The notes beneath the pieces were generated by a model, which did no database searches, was not told the origin of the DNA, and saw only the letters and a list, made by a program, of their open reading frames with translations. Position numbers and translations under genes: made by a program. Positions 18,943 through 25,862 of a DNA stretch of 64,000 bases are shown piece by piece. Position 1 is the first letter of the stretch; every line of letters starts with the position of its first letter. This DNA comes from Candidatus Alistipes faecavium. GTDB taxonomy: Bacteria; Bacteroidota; Bacteroidia; Bacteroidales; Rikenellaceae. Location: positions 81,147 through 145,146 of the forward strand of contig DWYP01000032.1 of the NCBI GenBank assembly GCA_019118605.1. The letters are read 5' to 3'.

Positions 18943-19743
18943 ATGGAACACCGCATACTCCTCCCGCTGCTGCTGACCCTCGGGGCCGGACTGGCCACCG
19001 GAATCGGCAGCGCCATCGCCTTCTTCGCACGGCGCACGAACAAACGCCTGCTGTCGTTCTCGCTCGGACTCTCCGCAGGAGTAATGATCTACGTCTCGTT
19101 CGTCGAGCTTTTCCAGCAGGCCGGCATCACCCTCTCGGAGGCCTGGGGGCCCCGTACGGGGGCATTGGTCACCGCGGCGAGCTTCTTCGCCGGGATTCTC
19201 CTGATCGGCGTCATCGACCGCCTGGTACCCTCGATCGAGAACCCCCACGAGGCCCATCTGCTCGAGGAGATGGACCACCGCCCGCGCAACCCCAAGCTCA
19301 TGCGCATGGGCCTGCTGACCGCCCTGGCCATCGGCATCCACAACTTTCCCGAAGGGATCGCCACCTTCGCCTCGGCCGTCGACGACATCACCCTCGGCGT
19401 AGCCATCGCCGTGGCGATCGCCATCCACAACATCCCCGAGGGAATCGCCGTGTCGGTCCCGATCTACTACGCCACGGGCGACCGCGCGAAGGCCTTCCGG
19501 CTCTCGCTGCTCTCGGGAATGGCCGAACCTGCCGGGGCCCTGCTCGCCTATCTGGTACTGATGCCCTTCATGTCGCCGACGCTCATGGGATGCATCCTCG
19601 CGGGGGTGGCGGGCATCATGGTCTTCATCTCGATCGACGAACTGCTGCCCGCGGCCCGCGAATACGGCGAGGCCCACACCTCGATCTACGGCGTGGTGGC
19701 AGGCATGGCCCTGATGGCCGTGAGCCTGCTGCTGCTCGACTGA
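18943..19743 (+). CDS. ZIP-family divalent metal transporter (ZupT-like)
   Basis: This 266-residue inner-membrane protein should import zinc or other divalent metals. It has about eight hydrophobic segments and both metal-site signatures of the family, [10 protein letters not shown] and [10 protein letters not shown], near residues 144 and 170. A short histidine-poor loop follows segment three. The ATG at 18943 is preferred over upstream in-frame codons because it begins at the first membrane segment and lies just after the -7 element. Confidence 0.92.
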   Translation: MEHRILLPLLLTLGAGLATGIGSAIAFFARRTNKRLLSFSLGLSAGVMIYVSFVELFQQAGITLSEAWGPRTGALVTAASFFAGILLIGVIDRLVPSIENPHEAHLLEEMDHRPRNPKLMRMGLLTALAIGIHNFPEGIATFASAVDDITLGVAIAVAIAIHNIPEGIAVSVPIYYATGDRAKAFRLSLLSGMAEPAGALLAYLVLMPFMSPTLMGCILAGVAGIMVFISIDELLPAAREYGEAHTSIYGVVAGMALMAVSLLLLD

Positions 19744-19797
19744 CCGGGCACGCCGCCGTTTTGGATTTCGAACGGACCCCCGAAAAACCTGTAAAAA

Positions 19798-20760
19798 ATG
19801 GATATTTTACTGACCCTTATCGGCCTCGGACTGATTCTGGCCGGAGCCAACTACCTGACCGACGGAAGCGCCGCCCTGGCCCAACGTTTCCGCATGCCGG
19901 AGTTCATCATCGGACTGACGATCGTGGCCGTCGGCACCTCGACCCCCGAGCTGGTTGTCTCGGTGCTCTCGGCCATCGGCGGAAAGAGCGACGTGGCGAT
20001 CGGAAACGTCGTGGGATCGAACATCTTCAACGTCTTCGTCATCCTCGGCATCTGCGCCCTCGTCCGGCCCCTGCCCCTCACGGCCGGGAACATCCGCCGC
20101 GACATCCCCTTCGGGGTGCTCGCCTCGCTGCTGCTCCTCGCCGTGGCGTCCGACGCGCTGCTCGGAATCGGGGAGGTGAACCGCATCGGCCGGCTCGACG
20201 GCATCGTCATGCTGCTGCTCTACGTCGCGCTCATAGGATACACGATCCGCGTCACGCCCCGCCCGGCCGAGACGGCCGAGGAGCCCGAAGGCGCCGCGGC
20301 AAAACGCCCCATGTCCGGATGGCTGATGGCCGTGATGATCGTCGGGGGGCTGGCCGCGCTGGTCTTCGGCGGCGAGCTCTTCCTCGACGGCGCAACGGCA
20401 ATCGCCCGGCAGCTCGGCGTCAGCGAGTCGGTCATCGCCATCACGCTGGTGGCCGGGGGCACGTCGCTCCCCGAGCTGGCCTCGTCGCTCGTATCGCTCT
20501 TCAAGGGAAAGGCCGACATGGCCCTGGGAAACGTCATCGGCTCGAACATCGCCAACATCCTGCTGATCCTCGGACTCAGCGCCACGATCCACCCCCTCAC
20601 GATGGGAGGCATCACGCACCGCGACCTGTTCGTCGTGCTGCTCACCTCGCTGTTGCTCTTCCTGGCGGCCTTCACCTTCCGGCGCCGGGCCGTCGACCGC
20701 TGGGAGGGAGTGCTCTTCCTGCTCCTCTACGGAGGTTATCTCTGGATGCTGATCAGGTAG
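19798..20760 (+). CDS. Calcium/sodium antiporter, CaCA family (YrbG-like)
   Basis: The 320-residue inner-membrane protein exchanges Na+ for Ca2+. It is built from two inverted repeats, each with the alpha-repeat signature: AVGTSTPELVVSV near residue 45 and AGGTSLPELASSLVS near residue 221, each followed by GNVVGSNIFN or GNVIGSNIAN. A charged linker around residues 155-175 joins the halves. It follows the ZIP gene by 54 bases and may share its transcript. Its 3' end overlaps the convergent mutY by 25 bases. Confidence 0.93.
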   Translation: MDILLTLIGLGLILAGANYLTDGSAALAQRFRMPEFIIGLTIVAVGTSTPELVVSVLSAIGGKSDVAIGNVVGSNIFNVFVILGICALVRPLPLTAGNIRRDIPFGVLASLLLLAVASDALLGIGEVNRIGRLDGIVMLLLYVALIGYTIRVTPRPAETAEEPEGAAAKRPMSGWLMAVMIVGGLAALVFGGELFLDGATAIARQLGVSESVIAITLVAGGTSLPELASSLVSLFKGKADMALGNVIGSNIANILLILGLSATIHPLTMGGITHRDLFVVLLTSLLLFLAAFTFRRRAVDRWEGVLFLLLYGGYLWMLIR

Positions 20761-21785
20761 CGTTCGAGAAGCCGCGGCACGGCATGCTCGCCCAGCGTCT
20801 CCGTCGGAACGGCCGCCGCGGCAGCCGCCGCGGTCAGGCGGGGCGTCTCGATGCGGTGGACGACGGCATGGAGCGTCTGGTGCGAGAGCTGGTGGCGCGG
20901 CAGCGCCGTGCTCTCCAACAGCCGCCACGCGGCATCGCCCAGCCACTCCCCGAAGCGCGGGTCGCGCGTCAGGGGCAGGAAATCGCTCGCCCCGGAGGTC
21001 TCGAGGAGCGGAAATTCGTACAGCCCCTGCCAGATATCGCCCGCACCCCGGCGGCAGAGCACCGTGAGCTCGCCCGAGGTGATGTGCAGGTAGTTGAACC
21101 ACCGCTCGCGCGGGGTGTTCCGGGGCCGTTTGACCGGGCGTTCGGCAACCGTCCCGGCGGCCAGCGCAAGGCACCGGTCAGAAAGCGGGCACGTCGCGCA
21201 GCCGGGAGCCGCAGGGGTGCACTGAAGGGCCCCGAAGTCCATGATCGCCTGGTTGCAGAGGCCCGGATGCCGCTCGTCGAGTTCCGCGCGGGCCAGTTCG
21301 GCAAAGGCCCGGCGGCCGGCCGAGGTATCGGTCGGCGTGTCGAGGTCGTAGAGCCGCGACAGCACGCGGTAGACGTTGCCGTCGACCGCGGCGCAGGGCA
21401 GGTCGCAGGCTGCCGAGCAGATCGCCGCGGCGGTATAGTCGCCCACGCCCGGCAGCGACCGCACCTCCTCGAACGTCGCGGGAAACCGTCCCCCGAATTC
21501 CCGGACGATCCGGCGCGCCGCGGCATGCAGATTGCGGGCACGGGTGTAGTATCCGAGCCCCTGCCAGAGCCGGAGCACCTCCTCCTCGGAGGCCGCGGCC
21601 AGGGATGCGACGTCGGGGAAACGCTCCGTGAAGCGGAGGTAGTAGTCCGTTCCCTGCGCCACGCGGGTCTGCTGGAGAATCACCTCCGAGAGCCAGATGC
21701 GGTAGGGATCGCGCGTGCGGCGCCACGGAAGGTCGCGCCCATGCAGGGCGTACCATTCGAGCAGCGTATCGGAAAGAGAAGACAT
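20736..21785 (-). CDS. mutY: A/G-specific adenine glycosylase
   Basis: MutY removes adenine paired with 8-oxoguanine. The 349-residue protein has the catalytic segment SEVILQQTRV with Glu34, the helix-hairpin-helix LPGVGDYTAAAI, the following AVDGNV, and the 4Fe-4S loop C-x6-C-x2-C-x5-C in CTPAAPGCATCPLSDRC. A NUDIX-like C-terminal domain reading 8-oxoguanine runs from about residue 235. A TATTTTTG element (21800-21793) sits only seven bases before the ATG, so the mRNA may be almost leaderless. Confidence 0.96.
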   Translation of the reverse strand: MSSLSDTLLEWYALHGRDLPWRRTRDPYRIWLSEVILQQTRVAQGTDYYLRFTERFPDVASLAAASEEEVLRLWQGLGYYTRARNLHAAARRIVREFGGRFPATFEEVRSLPGVGDYTAAAICSAACDLPCAAVDGNVYRVLSRLYDLDTPTDTSAGRRAFAELARAELDERHPGLCNQAIMDFGALQCTPAAPGCATCPLSDRCLALAAGTVAERPVKRPRNTPRERWFNYLHITSGELTVLCRRGAGDIWQGLYEFPLLETSGASDFLPLTRDPRFGEWLGDAAWRLLESTALPRHQLSHQTLHAVVHRIETPRLTAAAAAAAVPTETLGEHAVPRLLERYLISIQR

Positions 21786-21792
21786 ACGGCAG

Positions 21793-21800
21793 CAAAAATA
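21793..21800 (-). promoter_or_regulatory. -7 element close to the mutY start
   Basis: TATTTTTG on the minus strand is separated from the mutY ATG by seven bases. No -33 TTTG is seen. Confidence 0.45.
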
Positions 21801-21851
21801 CGACTTCGGCGGCGGATTTCATACTCCCCGCCGCCCATAAACCGAAAAAAG

Positions 21852-22199
21852 ATGGAAAAGAGGCACACGCTCATCCACAACGCCGCGGAACACCGCTACG
21901 AATTCCGGCTCGACGACAGCGCCCGGGCCTGGATCGAATACGAACCCCGGCCCGAGGGGCTGGCCCTGACGCACACCATCGTACCGCCCCGATTCGAGGG
22001 ACAGGGCATCGCCGCCGGGCTGACCGCGGCCGTGCTCCGCACGCTCCGCGACGAGGGCATCCGGATCATCCCCCGGTGCAGCTACATCATACGCTACATC
22101 GAGCGGCATCCCGAGTGGCAGGAGATGGTCGCCGCGACGCCGCATGCCGGGCAGTCCGGGCAGGAACAGGCTGGAACAGGCTGGGACAGGCAAGAATAG
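21852..22199 (+). CDS. Small GNAT-like acetyltransferase (YjdJ type)
   Basis: The 115-residue protein matches the short GCN5-related acetyltransferases: a strand with EYEPRPEGLALTHTIVPP followed by FEGQGIAAGLTAAVL, the shortened acetyl-CoA loop, and IIPRCSYIIRYIERHPEW near the end. The substrate is unknown. The last 13 codons are encoded by a ten-base tandem repeat, and the TAG stop itself belongs to a repeat unit. The natural end of the domain is therefore probably near residue 98, and the tail is repeat-derived. Confidence 0.8.
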   Translation: MEKRHTLIHNAAEHRYEFRLDDSARAWIEYEPRPEGLALTHTIVPPRFEGQGIAAGLTAAVLRTLRDEGIRIIPRCSYIIRYIERHPEWQEMVAATPHAGQSGQEQAGTGWDRQE

Positions 22200-22230
22200 G
22201 CAAGAATAGGCAGGAACAGGCTGGAACAGG
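22161..22230 (+). repeat. Seven tandem copies of a 10-base unit
   Basis: Units are CAGGAACAGG, CTGGAACAGG, CTGGGACAGG, CAAGAATAGG (twice), CAGGAACAGG and CTGGAACAGG. The array spans the acetyltransferase stop and ends three bases before the stop of the convergent sialate O-acetylesterase gene. Confidence 0.95.
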
Positions 22231-22232
22231 CG

Positions 22233-23678
22233 TCAGTCCGCGGGCGGGAAGTCGTCCGTGCGGAACGGGACGAGCGGCAGTCCCCGCGAATCGGCCAGGT
22301 TGCCGATCTGGAAATTCCGGAAACAGTAGCGTACGGCCGTCGGTTCGGGAACCTCGGGCGAGGAGACAATCAGCCGGAGGCTGCCGTCGATGGAGACCTC
22401 GGCCGGGTGGAACGCTCCGTCGGAGCCGCAGATCTCGAATCCCTCGATGCCGGACATCCGGTTGTAGCCGCCCTTGACAGGCGACAGCGTGACGACGGCG
22501 CGTCCGTCGGCAAACTCCACACTCCGCATGCGCGGGCTCTCGCAGGCGACCGTCTCCATGCCGTAGGTGCGGTTCAGCGCCAGGAAGGCCAGGCGGCGCC
22601 CCACATCGTGCTTGTTGGCCGGGTGGATATTTGCCTGCTCGTATGAGGCCACCAGGTCATTGGTCGAAACCATGCCGCTCGCGGGAATCATCTCGAGGGC
22701 CTTGCACTGCTGCTCGCGCAGGAAGGCCGAGCGGTCGCCCCGGGCATCCCCGTAGTAAGTGCAGGGTGCTATCTCGACAAAGTAGAAGGGAAGGTCCCCT
22801 TCGCCCCACATCCGGCGCCACAGCGACACCATCCGCGTGAAGCGTTCGCCGTAGGTCGCAGGGCTCACCACGTTCGACTCGCCCTGGTACCAGATGAATC
22901 CCCGCACCGTATAGGACGACAGGGGGTGAACCATCGCGTTGTACATCATCATCGGCTTCTTCATCGGATTGAGCTTCCCGATCGCCGCCCTGTTCAGATC
23001 CACGTCGGGATACGCCTCGAGCGTCGCACGGTCGCACCACGCCTCGACCAGCGTGCCGCCCCACGTGCAGTCGATGATCCCCACCGGCACGCCGAGCACG
23101 TCGTTGAGCATCTCGGCATAGAAGTATCCGACGGCGCTCATCTCAGGAGCCGTCCGGGCCGTCAGGCACCGCCATGCCCCGGCGACGCGATCCTGCGGCT
23201 CATACGCCGCCGCATGCGGGATCTTCACATACCGGATGCGGTCCCGGCGGGCGTCGGCCCGGGCGATCGCCTCGTTGGCCCCGAGCACCGGGCAGTTGTA
23301 GAATCCGTCGAGCGGCATCTCCATGTTGCTCTGGCCCCCGGCCAGCCACACCTCGCCGATCAGCACGTTGTCGAGCACGGCGATTTCGCCGTCGGAAATC
23401 GTCACCCGCTGCGGCTCGTAGCTGCCCGCGGGCGTCGCAAGGCGCACCTCCCAGTGGCCCGCACCGTCGCACGTCGCGGAGGACTCGGAGCCCCAGCTCG
23501 CCGCGACATGCACCGCCGCGTGCGGACCGGCCCAGCCCCACAACCGCACGGAGGCGTTCTGCTGCAGCACCATGTTGTCACAGATCTGTTCGGGAAGCGT
23601 GACCTTCGCCGAGGCGTTCCACGCCTCGGCAAGGAGAGTCAGAAGCATCAGGATTCGTTTCATACATAGCGGTTTCAT
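22233..23678 (-). CDS. Secreted sialate O-acetylesterase (SGNH hydrolase)
   Basis: The 481-residue enzyme should remove O-acetyl groups from sialic acids or other acetylated glycans outside the cytoplasm. An N-terminal signal sequence (KRILMLLTLLAEAWNASA) precedes a beta-sandwich, then the SGNH blocks: nucleophile serine in LAGGQSNMEMPL, FIWYQGESNV, and the His block NIHPANKHDVGRRLA. Starts at 23678 or 23663 are both possible; the former follows the -7 element by 22 bases. It stands alone here, without a sialidase nearby. Confidence 0.92.
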   Translation of the reverse strand: MKPLCMKRILMLLTLLAEAWNASAKVTLPEQICDNMVLQQNASVRLWGWAGPHAAVHVAASWGSESSATCDGAGHWEVRLATPAGSYEPQRVTISDGEIAVLDNVLIGEVWLAGGQSNMEMPLDGFYNCPVLGANEAIARADARRDRIRYVKIPHAAAYEPQDRVAGAWRCLTARTAPEMSAVGYFYAEMLNDVLGVPVGIIDCTWGGTLVEAWCDRATLEAYPDVDLNRAAIGKLNPMKKPMMMYNAMVHPLSSYTVRGFIWYQGESNVVSPATYGERFTRMVSLWRRMWGEGDLPFYFVEIAPCTYYGDARGDRSAFLREQQCKALEMIPASGMVSTNDLVASYEQANIHPANKHDVGRRLAFLALNRTYGMETVACESPRMRSVEFADGRAVVTLSPVKGGYNRMSGIEGFEICGSDGAFHPAEVSIDGSLRLIVSSPEVPEPTAVRYCFRNFQIGNLADSRGLPLVPFRTDDFPPAD

Positions 23679-23700
23679 CGGATTCTCACCGGATTCTATA

Positions 23701-23708
23701 CAAAGGTA
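23701..23708 (-). promoter_or_regulatory. -7 element for the sialate O-acetylesterase gene
   Basis: TACCTTTG on the minus strand fits TAnnTTTG and lies 22 bases before the start. The upstream region has TTTTC rather than TTTG at -33. Confidence 0.5.
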
Positions 23709-23728
23709 TGAATTTTTCGGCCTGAAAA

Positions 23729-23760
23729 TTTGGTTTATAAAATAAACTACTTTATATTTG
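23729..23760 (+). promoter_or_regulatory. Promoter for the membrane protein / winged-helix pair
   Basis: TTTG (23729-23732), a 20-base spacer and TATATTTG (23753-23760) form a full match. The leader of about 145 bases to the start at 23910 has a small GGTC/GAACC hairpin and an out-of-phase ATG at 23841; nothing else is recognised in it. Confidence 0.75.
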
Positions 23761-23909
23761 CAACAGCAAAAAAGAGGAACTGGTCCGAAGAACCGACCTG
23801 AGGCTACAAAACAAAGAGGTATGTAAATTACAAGCCGCATGTCCCCCCGAAGGAGCATCCGCACCTCCGATACCGCCGTTGCAGCCGAAACAGCAGCCAA
23901 ATATGATCC

Positions 23910-24569
23910 ATGGACAAAAAAACAACTGATATGGAAGAGAAAAAACTCGACGCGCAGGAGAGCATCGAACTCATCACGCGCATGATCCGCAACACCCGCC
24001 AACGCCTTGAACGCCACTCGGGCCGCCCGTTCCTCATTTGGGGATACACCACCGTCGGCATCTCACTGCTCAACTACACCCTCAACATCGTCGGCGCCGA
24101 CCCGGAATGGAGCCTTACATGGTTTCTCATCCCCGTTTTGGGTTTCGTGCTGATGCGCCTCTTCCCGGAAAAAAGGAGTACGGAGCCCCGCACCGAAATC
24201 GACCGCATCGTCAATGCCCTGTGGCGGGTCTGCTCGCTGTCGCTCATTCCGATCTTCATCCTTTGCATATTCCACGGCTGGAGTTACCGCCCGAGCCTTT
24301 TCGCGCTGATTACTCTTGTGATGTCAATCGGAACCGCCGCCACCGGGCAGATCGTCCGCTCGAAGATCTACACCGCGGCCGGATTCCTGGGCATGGCCGG
24401 AACGGCGGCCATTGCCCTCTGGGACTTCTACCTGAAACAGCTGCCCGACCCGCAGCGGATCAACTGTTACATGCTCAACAACGAAACGCTGATTTTTGCG
24501 GCGATCTTCCTCGTGATGATGGTTATCCCGGGACACATCATCAATTACCGGACCCGTCACGAAAAATAG
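23910..24569 (+). CDS. Five- to six-helix membrane protein of unknown function
   Basis: I do not recognise a named family. The 219-residue protein has a soluble N-terminal helix of about 40 residues rich in Glu, Lys and Arg, then hydrophobic segments near residues 43-62, 69-86, 110-128, 132-147, 153-170 and 193-213. A second in-frame ATG at 23931 (MEEKKLDAQ) is an alternative start. The gene sits seven bases before a small winged-helix regulator, an arrangement common in Bacteroidota for membrane proteins whose level the regulator may set. No catalytic motif is visible. Confidence 0.75.
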   Translation: MDKKTTDMEEKKLDAQESIELITRMIRNTRQRLERHSGRPFLIWGYTTVGISLLNYTLNIVGADPEWSLTWFLIPVLGFVLMRLFPEKRSTEPRTEIDRIVNALWRVCSLSLIPIFILCIFHGWSYRPSLFALITLVMSIGTAATGQIVRSKIYTAAGFLGMAGTAAIALWDFYLKQLPDPQRINCYMLNNETLIFAAIFLVMMVIPGHIINYRTRHEK

Positions 24570-24576
24570 CGGCAAC

Positions 24577-24861
24577 ATGTTCAAGGAGTTGAATCCCCTG
24601 CTGCACTCGGAGCTGCGGCTGGCCGTAATGTCGGTCCTCCTCGGGGTCGAAAGCGCCGACTTCGTCTTCCTCCGCCAGCAGACCGGCGCCACGGCCGGGA
24701 ACCTCTCGGTGCAGCTGGACAAGCTGGCAAAAGCCGGGTACGTCGACATCGAGAAGACCTTCCGCGGCAAGGTGCCCTGCACCGTCTGCCGCATCACCGA
24801 CACGGGACGCGACGCCTTCGAGGAGTATGTCGAGGCGCTGCAGACATACATAAAACGGTAA
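24577..24861 (+). CDS. Small winged-helix DNA-binding regulator
   Basis: The 94-residue protein is almost entirely a winged helix-turn-helix of the MarR/ArsR-like type found as stand-alone domains. The recognition-helix region is TAGNLSVQLDKLAKAGYV and the wing is IEKTFRGKVPCTVCRIT. It lacks any sensor domain. It is probably co-transcribed with the membrane protein just upstream, and may control that promoter. A convergent terminator follows. Confidence 0.85.
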   Translation: MFKELNPLLHSELRLAVMSVLLGVESADFVFLRQQTGATAGNLSVQLDKLAKAGYVDIEKTFRGKVPCTVCRITDTGRDAFEEYVEALQTYIKR

Positions 24862-24877
24862 CGGCGAGGTAGAAAAG

Positions 24878-24907
24878 AGCGGCCACGCAGATGTGGCCGC
24901 TTCTTTT
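24878..24907. terminator. Terminator between convergent winged-helix and lysO genes
   Basis: AGCGGCCAC and GTGGCCGCT form a nine-base stem with a six-base loop. AAAA on the left and TTTT on the right let it work in both directions. Confidence 0.85.
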
Positions 24908-24925
24908 GTGCCGTGCGCCCGCAGT

Positions 24926-25858
24926 CTACAGCGAGCAGAAGAAGGTCACGAGAAACGGCACGCTGAAGTCCATGACGCAGCCGTGGTAGATCGAAACCAC
25001 GGCGTAGGGGCGCCCGGCGGCCTGCGTGATGACGGGAAGCGTGGTGTCGAAGGTCGTGGCGCCGCCGATCGACACGGCGGCCAGCGGCCCGAATCGGCGG
25101 GCGACAGCCGGAGCTGCCAGCAGGGTGAAGATCTCGCGCATGATGTTGCACAGCAGGGCCACGGTGGCCAGCTCGGCGCCCCGCAGGTCGGCGATGAAGA
25201 TGCTCGAAAGCGAGTAGTAGCCGAATCCCGCCCCCACGGCCAGGGTGTCGGTCAGGCGGCAACCGCCGAGCAGCGGCGCGGCAAGGGCCGCTCCGAGCAG
25301 CGTCCCGAGGCACGTCGCCGCGGGGAGCAGCGCCAGCCGCCGGTCGAGCTGCCGGATGCGTCCGGGCAGCGTGCGGTCGTTGCCCAGCGACACGCCCACG
25401 CAGAACATCAGCGCATAGAGCACCCACGAACTCACGGAAGAGGATATCATGTCGGGTTCGAGCACCCCTCCCGCGACGCATCCCGCGACGAAAAAGGCCA
25501 CGATCGTGAGGCTTCCCTTCAAGGCCTCCCACAGCGGCACGGGGCGCTCCCCCTGCTCGGGAGATGCGGTGCCGGAGGCGGGGATCCGCATCCCGGGCCG
25601 GCGGCGGATCCACCGCCAGAGCGCCCAGGAGGCAAGGATGCTCCCGGAGATCGAAAGGGCGAAGATCACGAAAGCCGTTGCACCGAGGGTCGAGAGTCCG
25701 CCGACGACCGCCGGGTCGGAGCCCGCCTCGACACCCAGCAGAAAGAGCAGCAGCCAGATGACCGCCGTAATGAGCGGGGTCAAAAAACCGAGGCGCCGGC
25801 CGTACAGCAGGCGCCCCGTTCCGATTCCCGCGAGGAGGATGGCAAAGACCGTCAGCAC
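24926..25858 (-). CDS. lysO: Lysine exporter LysO-family transporter
   Basis: This 310-residue inner-membrane protein has eight or more hydrophobic segments. It matches the LysO (DUF340) family in FCVGVSLGND near the middle and in the C-terminal block GYYSLSSIFIADLRGAELATVA through TTFDTTLPVITQ, which includes conserved acidic residues. LysO exports lysine and its toxic analogues in E. coli. The gene is last in a GNAT-AsmA-LysO unit, four bases after the AsmA stop. Confidence 0.87.
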   Translation of the reverse strand: MLTVFAILLAGIGTGRLLYGRRLGFLTPLITAVIWLLLFLLGVEAGSDPAVVGGLSTLGATAFVIFALSISGSILASWALWRWIRRRPGMRIPASGTASPEQGERPVPLWEALKGSLTIVAFFVAGCVAGGVLEPDMISSSVSSWVLYALMFCVGVSLGNDRTLPGRIRQLDRRLALLPAATCLGTLLGAALAAPLLGGCRLTDTLAVGAGFGYYSLSSIFIADLRGAELATVALLCNIMREIFTLLAAPAVARRFGPLAAVSIGGATTFDTTLPVITQAAGRPYAVVSIYHGCVMDFSVPFLVTFFCSL

Positions 25859-25862
25859 GCCG

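Noticed and set aside
22161..22230. CRISPR array
   Set aside because: Units are ten bases and contiguous with no spacers; the repeats at 37205-37371 are likewise contiguous.
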